Assembly: GCA_016720565.1 (NCBI GenBank)
Contig: JADKKJ010000001.1
Span: forward strand, 868,001-932,000
Direction of reading: 5' to 3'
From: Chitinophagaceae bacterium
GTDB taxonomy: Bacteria > Bacteroidota > Bacteroidia > Chitinophagales > Chitinophagaceae
DNA: 64,000 nt
The position numbers were made by a program, and so were the translations under genes. Shown here in pieces: positions 17,619 through 26,580 of the stretch. The notes beneath the pieces were generated by a model. The model was not told where the DNA came from. It searched no databases and saw only the letters and a program-made list of their open reading frames with translations. How positions within the stretch are numbered: the first letter of the stretch is position 1; each line of letters begins with the position of its first letter.

Positions 17619-17640
17619 CCGGCTTCCTGCCGGCCTTTCT
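17619..17640 (+). terminator. Weak terminator-like hairpin before the EF-G2-like gene
   Basis: Stem CCGGC/GCCGG with loop TTCCT followed by an interrupted T-rich tract CCTTTCT. Only 5 bp, so termination is probably partial. Confidence 0.4.
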
Positions 17641-17701
17641 AAAATTGTCTCAGCCCCCGGGTTTGCAGACAGGCTATTCTATTCACTAAAAATTTTAAGC
17701 C

Positions 17702-19837
17702 ATGCCAGAATTTGATACCTCACACGTCAAAAATATCGTCTTGCTCGGTCATGCGGGCTGTGGCAAGACCACCTTAGCGGAAAGCATGCTGTTCGAGGCC
17801 GGCATCATTACCCGCCGTGGTACGATCGCGGAAAGAAATACCACAGGCGATTACCATGAACTGGAGCAGGAGCGCGGGAATTCAATTTTCAGTAAGCTGC
17901 TTCATACCCGCTGGAGAGGGTATAAAATAAACATATTAGACACTCCGGGTTATGATGATTTCAATGGTGAAGTGATATCGGCCCTGAGGGTAGCCGATAC
18001 CGGAGTAATGCTTCTCAATGCCGTGATGGGTGTAGAAGTGGGAACAGATATTCTCTGGGAATACACGGAAAAATTTAAGACCCCAATGATCTTCGCCGTC
18101 AATAAACTGGATGATGATAATGCGGATTACGATAAAACAGTAAGGGAAGCAAGATCACATTTCGGGACGAGAATAGTGGTTGTACAGTATCCATTGCAAA
18201 CCGGGGCCGGATTTCATGAGATCGTGGATGTGCTTCGAATGACGGTTTATAAATTTGGTGGCGAAGGCGGCAAACCGGAAAAACTGCCAATTCCTGCATC
18301 AGAAAAAGCAAGAGCAGAAACCCTGCATAAAGAACTGATCGAAGCGGTGGCCAGTAATGATGAATCGTTGATGGAGAAATATTTTGAAAAAGGTGAACTG
18401 GATGAAGATGAGATCAAGAGCGGAATGAAAAAAGCCATGATCAACCATGACCTGTTCCCATTATTTTGCCTTTCAGCGGAAAGGAATATGGGCAGCGGAA
18501 GGTTGATGGGTTTCATCGATAACGTTTGTCCCAGTGCCAATGAAATGCCTGCCCAGCAAACAAGGAAAGGCGAAGCCTTGACCTGCGATGCAAATGGACC
18601 TGCCTGCATATTTATTTATAAGACCATTTCTGAGCCGCATGTCGGGGAGCTTTCTTTCTTCAAGGTGTATTCAGGAATTGTAAAAGGAGGTATGGAACTG
18701 GAAAATGAATCTACCGGGGTAACAGAAAAACTTAACCAGTTATTCCTGGTGGAAGGAAATAAAAGAACGCCCGTAGCGGAATTGGTAGCAGGTGATATCG
18801 GCGCAACCCTGAAACTAAAGAACACCCACACAAACAATACACTGCATATAAAAGGCAGGAATTATGATCTGCCTCCCATTGAATTTCCGCCATCCAATAT
18901 GACGGTTGCCATTGAACCCCTTAAAAAAGGGGAGGAAGAGAAATTATCTTTAGCCCTGCATCAATTGAAAGAAGAAGATCCAACACTTATTGTAGAAGTT
19001 TCTTCCGAATTAAAACAAACCCTGATCCATTGCCAGGGAGATATGCATCTGGCCGTAGCAAAATGGAAGATCGAGCACAATCATAAACTGGAAGTGAAAT
19101 TTATAAGGCCCAAGATCGCCTACCGCGAAACGATCCGGAAAATGGCAGATTCGAGTTATCGCCACAAGAAACAAAGTGGTGGAGCCGGTCAGTTTGCAGA
19201 AGTTTACCTCCGAATTGAACCCTGGCATGAAGGAATGCCTGATCCGTCAGATATCACAGTAAGGGGCCGGGAAGTTCATGAACTGGAGTGGGGCGGAAAA
19301 CTGGTATTTTTCAATTGCATAGTAGGGGGCGCAATTGATGCACGTTTCCTTCCATCCGTTATGAAAGGGGTGATGGAAAAAATGCATAATGGCCCGCTTA
19401 CCGGATCTTATGCCCGTGATATCCGTGTATGCGTATATGATGGAAAAATGCACCCGGTTGACAGTAATGATATATCCTTTAAGATCGCCGGCTTACAGGC
19501 ATTCCGCAGCGCCTTCCAGCAGGCCGATCCACAGATACTGGAGCCAATATACCTGGTAGAAGTGCTTTGTCCTGATGACCTAACCGGCGCAGTAATGGGT
19601 GACCTTCAAAGCCGCCGCGCCATTGTGGAAGGGATAGACAATGAAGGCCATTTCCAGAAGATCATCGCCCGAGTACCCTATGCGGAGATGTATGGATATT
19701 CATCCTCCCTTCGTTCTATCACACAGGGACGTGCAAAATTCAAAATGACCTATCGCGATTATGAAGCAGTTCCTTTCGACCTGCAGCGTAAACTGATCGA
19801 TGAATACAGCAAAGTATCCAAAGAAGAGTATGCCTGA
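17702..19837 (+). CDS. Elongation factor G paralogue (EF-G2-like)
   Basis: A 711-residue protein with all five EF-G domains. The P-loop GHAGCGKT is at residues 16-23. Switch I reads ELEQERGNSIF, where canonical EF-G has RGIT, so the conserved Thr is replaced. Switch II reads DTPGYDDF (80-87); Tyr84 sits where EF-G has the catalytic His of DTPGH. NKLD and LSAERN complete the guanine-binding motifs. Domain IV and V regions (KQSGGAGQFAEV, PYAEMYGYSSSLRSITQGRA) are intact. This pattern fits Bacteroidota EF-G2, reported in Bacteroides thetaiotaomicron to support translation without GTP hydrolysis. It is not the main fusA, which normally sits with rpsL and rpsG. Confidence 0.85.
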   Translation: MPEFDTSHVKNIVLLGHAGCGKTTLAESMLFEAGIITRRGTIAERNTTGDYHELEQERGNSIFSKLLHTRWRGYKINILDTPGYDDFNGEVISALRVADTGVMLLNAVMGVEVGTDILWEYTEKFKTPMIFAVNKLDDDNADYDKTVREARSHFGTRIVVVQYPLQTGAGFHEIVDVLRMTVYKFGGEGGKPEKLPIPASEKARAETLHKELIEAVASNDESLMEKYFEKGELDEDEIKSGMKKAMINHDLFPLFCLSAERNMGSGRLMGFIDNVCPSANEMPAQQTRKGEALTCDANGPACIFIYKTISEPHVGELSFFKVYSGIVKGGMELENESTGVTEKLNQLFLVEGNKRTPVAELVAGDIGATLKLKNTHTNNTLHIKGRNYDLPPIEFPPSNMTVAIEPLKKGEEEKLSLALHQLKEEDPTLIVEVSSELKQTLIHCQGDMHLAVAKWKIEHNHKLEVKFIRPKIAYRETIRKMADSSYRHKKQSGGAGQFAEVYLRIEPWHEGMPDPSDITVRGREVHELEWGGKLVFFNCIVGGAIDARFLPSVMKGVMEKMHNGPLTGSYARDIRVCVYDGKMHPVDSNDISFKIAGLQAFRSAFQQADPQILEPIYLVEVLCPDDLTGAVMGDLQSRRAIVEGIDNEGHFQKIIARVPYAEMYGYSSSLRSITQGRAKFKMTYRDYEAVPFDLQRKLIDEYSKVSKEEYA

Positions 19838-19875
19838 TAATATTTAAAGGTTAGTTGTTTATTTATGACAATAAA

Positions 19876-19903
19876 AATGCTGCTCAGTTGAGCAGCATTT
19901 TTT
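19876..19903 (+). terminator. Rho-independent terminator after the EF-G2-like gene
   Basis: An 11-bp perfect stem AATGCTGCTCA/TGAGCAGCATT with a minimal loop, followed by Ts. The next gene's -7 box begins two bases after the T-run. Confidence 0.88.
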
Positions 19904-19904
19904 C

Positions 19905-19912
19905 TAATTTTG
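19905..19912 (+). promoter_or_regulatory. -7 promoter box TAATTTTG before the fatty acid hydroxylase
   Basis: Exact TAnnTTTG match ending 4 nt before the proposed GTG start at 19917, so the mRNA is probably leaderless. Confidence 0.5.
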
Positions 19913-19916
19913 GCGG

Positions 19917-20708
19917 GTGAAAGAATTACCCGATCTCTCTGATCCTTACTGGTTTCTGCTGAGCGCCCTAATTGTATATATGGTAGTGGTAGGCCGCTAT
20001 TTTTTGGTTTCCGGCATTTTTCACCTTGTATTTTATGTATGGTACCCGGAAAAATTTTATTCCCGGAAGATCAATAAAAAAGAATATAAGCCTGGCCAGA
20101 TACGAAAGGAGATCAACCGGAGTAATTTATCAGCTATTTTATTTGGATTGGCAGGTGCTATCCTGCTTTTACTCTGGCAGAAGGGTTATACCAGGCTTTA
20201 TGAGAATATAAATGACCGGTCATTATTCTGGCTTCCGCTTAGCCTGGTCATTGCATTGGTCACGCAGGAAACCTATTATTACTGGCTTCACCGCTGGATG
20301 CATATACCTTCTGTTTACCGGGTGGTTCATAAATGGCATCACGATAGCAAGATCGCATCTCCATGGACGGCATTTTCCTTTCACCCGGTAGAAGGATTGA
20401 TTCAGGCTGCTTTTCTGCCCCTCCTCCTGTTGGTACTACCTATGAATATTTATATACTGATCTTATTACTGGTCATTATGTCCATAAGCAGTGTGATCAA
20501 TCACCTGGATATTGAATTATTTCCAAAATGGTTTGCACGTTCAGTTCTTACCCGCTGGATCATAGGGGCTACCCATCATGCCCTGCATCATAAGCAGTAC
20601 AAATACAATTATGGTCTTTATTTTACCTTCTGGGATTCATGGCTTAAGACCGAAAGCCCGGAATATGAAGAACTTTATTTAACGTCATCGGAGGCAAATA
20701 AAAAATGA
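19917..20708 (+). CDS. Fatty acid hydroxylase / sterol desaturase family membrane protein
   Basis: A 263-residue integral membrane di-iron enzyme. The start is a GTG at 19917, preferred because it lies right after the -7 box and keeps the first membrane segment; an ATG at 19980 is the alternative. The histidine clusters are present: YWLHRWMH (HxxxH), VHKWHHDS (HxxHH) and the later THHALHHKQYKYNYG. Four to five hydrophobic segments are visible. Family members hydroxylate or desaturate lipids; the substrate here is unknown. The stop codon lies inside a terminator stem. Confidence 0.85.
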   Translation: MKELPDLSDPYWFLLSALIVYMVVVGRYFLVSGIFHLVFYVWYPEKFYSRKINKKEYKPGQIRKEINRSNLSAILFGLAGAILLLLWQKGYTRLYENINDRSLFWLPLSLVIALVTQETYYYWLHRWMHIPSVYRVVHKWHHDSKIASPWTAFSFHPVEGLIQAAFLPLLLLVLPMNIYILILLLVIMSISSVINHLDIELFPKWFARSVLTRWIIGATHHALHHKQYKYNYGLYFTFWDSWLKTESPEYEELYLTSSEANKK

Positions 20709-20731
20709 TCCCGGATACAGGATCATTTTTT
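20702..20731. terminator. Bidirectional terminator between hydroxylase and crystallin genes
   Basis: A 10-bp stem AAAATGATCC/GGATCATTTT with an 8-nt loop, flanked by A-run and T-run. It includes the stop codon of the upstream gene and serves convergent genes. Confidence 0.75.
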
Positions 20732-20771
20732 AATAGTGTGATCATTCGATCTTATTAATAATACTCCTTTC

Positions 20772-21989
20772 TTACCTGTCACGATAAACAGCGATGGAAG
20801 AGGTCTTATCATTCCATCCCGACATATAAAAACCTGTTTTATCTGCAGTGATGGTATACGATTTACCGCCGAAATTCACCCGCTCGTAAAGGATCACCCT
20901 GTATCCGGCAGGAACCTTCAGTGAACTGAGAGCCTTATCCGGAAAACCAACCTGATCCATAGAAGAATAAGTGCCTGGCAACAGGGAAACCGATTGGCCG
21001 CGGTAATCTCCATCGCTGTATATGATGACCCTTTGTTCATTGTTATTGCCATAACCCCCGTTGCCTCCATAACCACCATACCCGCTTTTACGCTGAATAC
21101 TTATGGAAGCGACCTGGTCATTTAAACTGCTATTCAAACAGGTTGTGCTGCTGGTAACTGAATAATAATTACCAGTGAGATATTCATTCGTATAAAGCCT
21201 GGCTTCAAGATTAGTTGGAAGTTCGATCGAGGAAATGTCGTATTTAAGCAGTCCCAGTTTATCGCCCGTATAATTACCCAATGAAAGTTTCAGGCTATTG
21301 CCCCTGTAGTTACAGGAAGTATATATCGTGGCATAACTGTTCTCGTTATCATTATTACCATAGCCACCATTTCCTCCATAACCACCATTTCCACCAGATA
21401 TACGTTCGATGATCAGTGACCTGATCTTATCATTATAATATTTATTGAGGCAGGTCACGCTCTGGTCAAAACCAACATTATAGCCACTTGCGTTATCATT
21501 GCTGGTATACACCCGAACGCGCAGGTTACCATAAATGGTGAAGGAAGATATGTTCAGGCTCAGCTGGCCCAGGTCGGTGGCCGTATAGGTGCCTACACCT
21601 AAACTCCTGGAGATACCCCTGGAGTTACAATCGCTGTAAAAAGTGATATAATCATTAGGGTTACGCCCGGGCCGGCGTGTGGTTTCCACCACCATGGAGG
21701 AGGCAACATCATTCCATTCAGCAGGAAGGCAACTTGTGGTGGAAGTGAATGTTTGTGAGCGACCTTTAAATTTATCATGTTCATAGATCGTTACTTTGAA
21801 CCCCTCAGGTATATTGATACAGGATAAACGGTCATTACCGATCTTCATTTCTTCCAGTCGGAAATTGCCGGCATATAGATTGGCAGAGCGACCCCTGAAA
21901 TTACAATCTTCATAGATGGTCACGTAATCCTGGCTATAGGCTGCATTCATTATTACAGCCAGGCAAAACAGCAGAATGGCAGATCGCAT
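20772..21989 (-). CDS. Secreted protein with four beta/gamma-crystallin domains
   Basis: A 405-residue protein with a signal peptide (1-20, cut after AAYSQ). Four tandem repeats of about 80 residues follow at 22-101, 113-196, 218-300 and 319-403. Each begins with a (V/I/F)-x-(I/F)-Y-x-D/S-C/G-(N/D) Greek-key strand and contains the NDxxxS-type calcium site: NDVASS, NDKIRS, NDQVAS, NDKTSS. Repeats 2-3 and 3-4 are joined by Gly-Tyr-Asn-rich linkers (GGYGGNGGYGNN). Microbial beta/gamma-crystallins bind calcium and are often extracellular. Cysteines recur at fixed places in repeats 1-3 and could form disulfides. The role here is unknown. It is divergent from pulA. Confidence 0.88.
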   Translation of the reverse strand: MRSAILLFCLAVIMNAAYSQDYVTIYEDCNFRGRSANLYAGNFRLEEMKIGNDRLSCINIPEGFKVTIYEHDKFKGRSQTFTSTTSCLPAEWNDVASSMVVETTRRPGRNPNDYITFYSDCNSRGISRSLGVGTYTATDLGQLSLNISSFTIYGNLRVRVYTSNDNASGYNVGFDQSVTCLNKYYNDKIRSLIIERISGGNGGYGGNGGYGNNDNENSYATIYTSCNYRGNSLKLSLGNYTGDKLGLLKYDISSIELPTNLEARLYTNEYLTGNYYSVTSSTTCLNSSLNDQVASISIQRKSGYGGYGGNGGYGNNNEQRVIIYSDGDYRGQSVSLLPGTYSSMDQVGFPDKALSSLKVPAGYRVILYERVNFGGKSYTITADKTGFYMSGWNDKTSSIAVYRDR

Positions 21990-22045
21990 ATTTGTTAATT
22001 TTAGGGTGAGTGCTCTACAAATATAAAAAGGATAACTTCGTAACC

Positions 22046-24001
22046 ATGAAGCATCTGATCATGGCGCTATTGTTAATGCGTATCATTTTTAATGCCGCTG
22101 CGCAACTGCCTGCCTACGATAATTATCCTGTTTACGAAGGTAATGACCTTGGTTTAAGTTATACTAAGGAGTCCTCCAGATTAAAAATATGGGCTCCTTT
22201 TGCAGAATCAGTTCGCCTGGTAATTTACAAGGAAGGGCAAGGAGGCAAAGCGCTGAAAAAGGAGACGATGGAAAAAGCAGCCTTTGGTACCTGGGCCCAT
22301 ACCTTAAAAGGTGATTGGGCAGGTAAATTCTATGCTTTTTCGGTTAAAAGAATGGGGAAATGGTCGGAGGAGGTCACTGATCCCTATGCAAAGGCGGTTG
22401 GTATAAATGGGGGAAGGGCCATGATCCTGGACCTTCGCAAAACAGATCCCATTGGTTGGGAGAGAGACGGCCTGGCGGCATTACCTGCCACCGAGGCGAT
22501 CATTTATGAGTTACATATACGTGATGCCACTATTGCGGCAAATTCAGGCATTCACCATAAAGGGAAATACCTGGGACTGGCAGAATCCGGTACAAGGGTA
22601 ACAGGCCTGGACCATATACGCAGCCTCGGCGTAACACATGTTCACCTGCTTCCATTTTTTGATTATAACTCGGTGGATGAGAAAGATCCGGCCAGAAAAT
22701 ATAACTGGGGATATGATCCGCTTAATTATAATGTACCCGAAGGTTCTTATTCAGCCGATCCTTATGATGGAAGCAGAAGGATATGGGAAGTAAAGCAACT
22801 GATCCAAACTTTCCATTCATCAGGGTTGAGGGTAGTGATGGATGTAGTGTATAACCATACTGCAAAAACAGAGAATTCCAATTTTAACCGGATCGTACCG
22901 GGTTATTATTACCGGCAGGATGCAAATGGGAAATTTTCCAATGCCACCGCCTGTAATAATGAGACAGCCAGCGAAAGGGCCATGATGCGGAAATTTATTT
23001 TGGAATCCATGGTCTATTGGGTAAAAGAATATCACGTGGATGGATTCCGGGTAGACCTGATGGGTGTTCATGATATTGAAACAATGAATCTTATATCAAG
23101 GGAATTGAACAAAATAAAACCCGGTATCCTTTTATACGGGGAAGGTTGGACCGCAGGGCCATCCCCCTTGCCCGATGAAAAAAGGGCTTTGAAGAAAAAT
23201 GCAGCTCAGCTGGATCATATTGCCGTATTCAGCGATGATATGCGAGATGGGATCAAGGGTTCCGTATTTGTGCATGATGAAAAAGGATTTGCCAGCGGAA
23301 AGATCGATAATATTGAATCAGTAAAGTTTGGGATCGTAGCATCCTGTCAGCACCCGCAAATTGATTATGCAAAAGTAAATTATTCCAAAGCACCCTATGC
23401 AAAGGAACCGTGGCAGGTGATCACCTATTGTGAATGCCACGACAACCATGCCTTATGGGATAAACTGGCCATTTCTGCCAAAGAGTATCGCGAACAGGAG
23501 AGAAGGTCGATGCAGAAACTGGCCCTGGCCATTGTACTGAGTTCACAGGGTATCCCATTTTTACATGCAGGTACAGAATTTTTAAGAACTAAACAGGGAG
23601 TGGAGAATTCATTTGATTCACCCGATACGGTAAACCAGCTGGATTGGGACCTGCGAAGGAAGAACGGGGATATCGTGGAATATGTTAAGACCCTGATCCG
23701 CATGAGGAAAGAACATGTTGCTTTTCGGCAAACCAGTGCCGACCAGATCCGATCAACCATTCGTTTCAGGGATGATATTCCAAAAGGGATTTTAGCCTAT
23801 ACCATCGATGGCAATAAAGTATTTGATCCCTGGGGTGATATCATGGTGATCTTTAATGGCAATAATACCGTTTCCAGGGTATCCGTTGGGGATCAGAATT
23901 GGTATTATTTTATATCCGGAATAAACTATCCTTCACAACAGGTAAAAGGGGAGATCGAGATCGCTCCTTTCAGTTGTACCATATTACATAAGAATAAATG
24001 A
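22046..24001 (+). CDS. pulA: Secreted type I pullulanase
   Basis: A 651-residue GH13 enzyme that hydrolyses alpha-1,6 branch points of pullulan, amylopectin or glycogen. The ATG at 22046 gives MKHLIMALLLMRII and a signal peptide ending near NAAAQ. The N-terminal domain (about 25-130) is CBM48-like. YNWGYDPLNY is the type I pullulanase signature. Catalytic residues are Asp337 in DGFRVDLMG and Glu366 in LLYGEGW. The CHDNHALWDKL segment holds the third Asp. Secretion indicates action in the periplasm or outside. The next gene's ATG overlaps its stop (ATGA), so translation is coupled. MalQ, 26 kb away, could use the products. Confidence 0.93.
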   Translation: MKHLIMALLLMRIIFNAAAQLPAYDNYPVYEGNDLGLSYTKESSRLKIWAPFAESVRLVIYKEGQGGKALKKETMEKAAFGTWAHTLKGDWAGKFYAFSVKRMGKWSEEVTDPYAKAVGINGGRAMILDLRKTDPIGWERDGLAALPATEAIIYELHIRDATIAANSGIHHKGKYLGLAESGTRVTGLDHIRSLGVTHVHLLPFFDYNSVDEKDPARKYNWGYDPLNYNVPEGSYSADPYDGSRRIWEVKQLIQTFHSSGLRVVMDVVYNHTAKTENSNFNRIVPGYYYRQDANGKFSNATACNNETASERAMMRKFILESMVYWVKEYHVDGFRVDLMGVHDIETMNLISRELNKIKPGILLYGEGWTAGPSPLPDEKRALKKNAAQLDHIAVFSDDMRDGIKGSVFVHDEKGFASGKIDNIESVKFGIVASCQHPQIDYAKVNYSKAPYAKEPWQVITYCECHDNHALWDKLAISAKEYREQERRSMQKLALAIVLSSQGIPFLHAGTEFLRTKQGVENSFDSPDTVNQLDWDLRRKNGDIVEYVKTLIRMRKEHVAFRQTSADQIRSTIRFRDDIPKGILAYTIDGNKVFDPWGDIMVIFNGNNTVSRVSVGDQNWYYFISGINYPSQQVKGEIEIAPFSCTILHKNK

Positions 24002-24918
24002 AAGCTATTTCTTTCCTGTTGGCCCTTTGTTTCAGCCTCACCTGCTTTGCGCAGGAATCGCTGATCGTGTATGGTTTGAAAGGCAGGGCCAGTTCCATCA
24101 TCAATAAGCAGGAAAAGGCCCTCAAGATCGGGAATGTGCTTCCTCAATCAACAGTAGTAAAACTGGAAGAGGGTTCTTCTATCACCCTGCTTTGTAAACA
24201 GGGCATCCAGTTTGTGCTTGGAAAGGCTGGCAGTTATTCATTGCAACGTTATAAAGACTCCTGTAAAACCCGCACCAATTCTGTTTCCTCCAATTACCTG
24301 TCTTATTTATGGGGCCAGCTCTATTCCAACAGCAGTGACCATCGTAGCGAACGCCATGAATCTAACCTGGCAGTAAGCAGGGGAACTGGAAAAGAGGGTA
24401 AGGGGAAAAAGGATCCTCGTAAACGAGTGATCGAATTCAGTAAAGGCATGGACCTCCTCAAGATCGCAGAAAAAGATTTCAATTTATGCTGGAATTGTTT
24501 TGATATGGAAGGGGCCTATATTTTCCGTCTCTATGATGAAAAGGGGGCCAGGACTTTAAAAAAAGACAGCATCGAAGACAATTACATCAGCACCGCCTTA
24601 TTACGAACTGAAATGGTCCCTGGCAGGATCTATAAATGGAATATTTATGCGCCCGATGCAGGCTTTATAAAAAAAAGGAACATTGTACTGGTGAAACAAG
24701 AAGAGATCCAGACATTGCTGAACCGGTTGTATGCAGAGTCAATAGCAGGAGAGGACAGTGCTTCTTTTTATTTTCGGGTGGCTTATACCATGGAACAAAA
24801 CCACTACCTGGGAGAAGCCTGGCATTATTATCAACTTGCCTTCCATACGGATGAACATAATAATCTGGTAAAGGAAAGATATACCCGATTCAGGAATGAA
24901 TATTACCTGGGGGAGTAG
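23998..24918 (+). CDS. Secreted protein of unknown function coupled to pulA
   Basis: A 306-residue protein with a signal peptide (1-18, ending CFAQ). The first 75 residues (VYGLKGRASSII, LKIGNVLPQSTVVKL, SSITLLC) form short beta strands like the FecR-type or SH3-like domains of secreted Bacteroidota proteins. The middle is Lys/Arg-rich (GKEGKGKKDPRKR). The C-terminal third is helical and may contain a TPR-like pair (SASFYFRVAYTMEQ, YLGEAWHYYQLAF). I do not recognise a family. The 4-base overlap with pulA indicates coupled translation, so it may act with the pullulanase. Confidence 0.65.
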   Translation: MKAISFLLALCFSLTCFAQESLIVYGLKGRASSIINKQEKALKIGNVLPQSTVVKLEEGSSITLLCKQGIQFVLGKAGSYSLQRYKDSCKTRTNSVSSNYLSYLWGQLYSNSSDHRSERHESNLAVSRGTGKEGKGKKDPRKRVIEFSKGMDLLKIAEKDFNLCWNCFDMEGAYIFRLYDEKGARTLKKDSIEDNYISTALLRTEMVPGRIYKWNIYAPDAGFIKKRNIVLVKQEEIQTLLNRLYAESIAGEDSASFYFRVAYTMEQNHYLGEAWHYYQLAFHTDEHNNLVKERYTRFRNEYYLGE

Positions 24919-24993
24919 GGGTCATTGGGCCGGTTGACAAGGGTCATTCATAGAATAGCCAAAACTTCTTACCTTTTATAAAAATTAAAGGTT

Positions 24994-25230
24994 ATGGCAC
25001 GTTCACATCACCGTAAAAAACATCGCACCCATCTTCAGCAATTCAAGCATTCTCATGAAATGGCAGAAACCCGTTCAACTACCAAAGCATCTTCGTTGTT
25101 TGCTGTAGTGGGGGCCCTAACCGGTGGAGCAGTAGGTTTTTTTGCTTCGCAGGGTGGCTGGATATGGATAGGGATCGGCCTCTTGGTTGGCGCTGCCATC
25201 GGATATTTCCTTGGCAAAAAGCTGGACTGA
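24994..25230 (+). CDS. Small glycine-zipper membrane protein
   Basis: A 78-residue protein. The N-terminal 30 residues are very basic and His-rich (MARSHHRKKHRTHLQ). Residues about 34-75 form two hydrophobic segments with regularly spaced glycines (ALTGGAVGFFASQGGW, LLVGAAIGYFLG), a glycine-zipper pattern that suits close packing in membranes. The function is not known. A near-consensus -7 box, TACCTTTT, lies about 15 nt upstream, and a terminator follows 39 nt after the stop. Confidence 0.6.
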   Translation: MARSHHRKKHRTHLQQFKHSHEMAETRSTTKASSLFAVVGALTGGAVGFFASQGGWIWIGIGLLVGAAIGYFLGKKLD

Positions 25231-25269
25231 TCTTTTAAAACAGTCATCTAAAAACTCAATAAAATAACT

Positions 25270-25297
25270 AAGGGTGGATCAAATGTCCACCTTTTTT
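25270..25297 (+). terminator. Rho-independent terminator after the small membrane protein
   Basis: Stem AGGGTGGA/TCCACCTT with loop TCAAATG, followed by TTTTT. Confidence 0.75.
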
Positions 25298-25341
25298 ATG
25301 CCTTGTTAAGGCAGGTCAATCCCAGATCTGGCAGCCTTCCT

Positions 25342-25349
25342 TACCTTTG
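25342..25349 (+). promoter_or_regulatory. -7 promoter box TACCTTTG before the thiolase gene
   Basis: Exact TAnnTTTG match 17 nt upstream of the ATG at 25367. Confidence 0.55.
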
Positions 25350-25366
25350 CGTAAATAGCCACTTAT

Positions 25367-26545
25367 ATGAAACAGGTCTTTATTATTTCCGCTGTACGTA
25401 CTCCTCTTGGATCTTTTGGCGGATCATTAAAATCGCTAACTGCTACTCAATTAGGGGCCATTGCCATTAAAGGTGCCCTGGAAAAAGCGGGCCTTGCTCC
25501 TGAGAAAGTTGAGGATGTTCTGATGGGTTGTGTGATCCAGGCGGGTTTGGGTCAGGCGCCAGCCAGGCAGGCGGCAAAATTTGCAGGCTTACCCAATGAA
25601 GTTAATTGCACAACGGTGAATAAGGTTTGCGCCAGCGGCATGAAGGCCATAGCGCAGGCAGCCCAGAGTATCATGCTTGGTGATGCGGATATAGTGATTG
25701 CGGGAGGAATGGAAAGCATGAGCAATGTTCCATTCTATGCCACCTCACAGCGTTGGGGAAATAAATATGGTGATGTAAGCCTGCTGGATGGTTTAGCAAA
25801 AGATGGCCTTACTGATGTATACGATGGAAAAGCCATGGGCCATGCGGCTGAGCTCTGTGCCAGGGAATGTGGCATCAGCAGGGAAGAACAGGATGATTTT
25901 GCCATTGAAAGTTATAAAAGATCCCAGGCAGCCTGGACAGCAGGTAAGTTCAGCAATGAAATAGTGCCTGTTCCAATTCCACAGCGAAAAGGCGATCCCG
26001 TTGTGGTTGACAAGGATGAGGAACCCTTCAATGTAAAATTTGATAAGATACCCGGACTTAACCCTGCATTCTTAAAAGAAGGCACGGTTACTGCGGCAAA
26101 TGCAAGTACCATGAATGATGGTGCTGCAGCCCTGTTATTAATGAGTGAAGAAAAAATGAAGGCACTTGGATTATCGCCTATAGGCCGTATTGTTTCCTAT
26201 GCGGATGCGGAGCAGGCACCTGAATGGTTTACCACCTCGCCTTCATTAGCTGTACCAAAGGCTGTGGCCAAAGCCGGCCTGAAAATGGAAGATATTGGTT
26301 ACTGGGAATTAAATGAAGCTTTTGCCGTTGTAGGCATAGAGAATACAAAACGAATGAAACTGGATCCTTCTAAAGTGAATGTTCATGGAGGAGCTGTTTC
26401 ATTGGGACATCCATTAGGCGCCAGCGGGGCCCGCATTATCGTTACACTGTTGAGTGTGCTGAAAGCGAATAATGCCAGGTTTGGCGGGGCAGGTATTTGT
26501 AACGGAGGAGGTGGAGCATCGGCCATGGTGATTGAATCACTATAA
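25367..26545 (+). CDS. Acetyl-CoA C-acyltransferase (thiolase)
   Basis: A 392-residue thiolase II-type enzyme that joins or splits acyl-CoA and acetyl-CoA in the cytoplasm. NKVCASGMKA carries the nucleophilic Cys near residue 89, with IAGGMESMS following. NEAFAVVG gives the conserved Asn-Glu and His-equivalent region, GGAVSLGHPLGASGAR carries the catalytic His, and GICNGGGGASA the second catalytic Cys. Length is typical. It could serve acetoacetyl-CoA synthesis or breakdown and so relate to HMG-CoA lyase. It stands alone with its own promoter. Confidence 0.93.
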   Translation: MKQVFIISAVRTPLGSFGGSLKSLTATQLGAIAIKGALEKAGLAPEKVEDVLMGCVIQAGLGQAPARQAAKFAGLPNEVNCTTVNKVCASGMKAIAQAAQSIMLGDADIVIAGGMESMSNVPFYATSQRWGNKYGDVSLLDGLAKDGLTDVYDGKAMGHAAELCARECGISREEQDDFAIESYKRSQAAWTAGKFSNEIVPVPIPQRKGDPVVVDKDEEPFNVKFDKIPGLNPAFLKEGTVTAANASTMNDGAAALLLMSEEKMKALGLSPIGRIVSYADAEQAPEWFTTSPSLAVPKAVAKAGLKMEDIGYWELNEAFAVVGIENTKRMKLDPSKVNVHGGAVSLGHPLGASGARIIVTLLSVLKANNARFGGAGICNGGGGASAMVIESL

Positions 26546-26580
26546 AACTAAATGCCGGCGTTTTAACTTAACTTAGGTGT

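Noticed and set aside
17702..19837. Canonical fusA (EF-G)
   Set aside because: The catalytic His and switch I Thr are replaced, and the rpsL-rpsG neighbours of fusA are absent. A paralogue is more likely.
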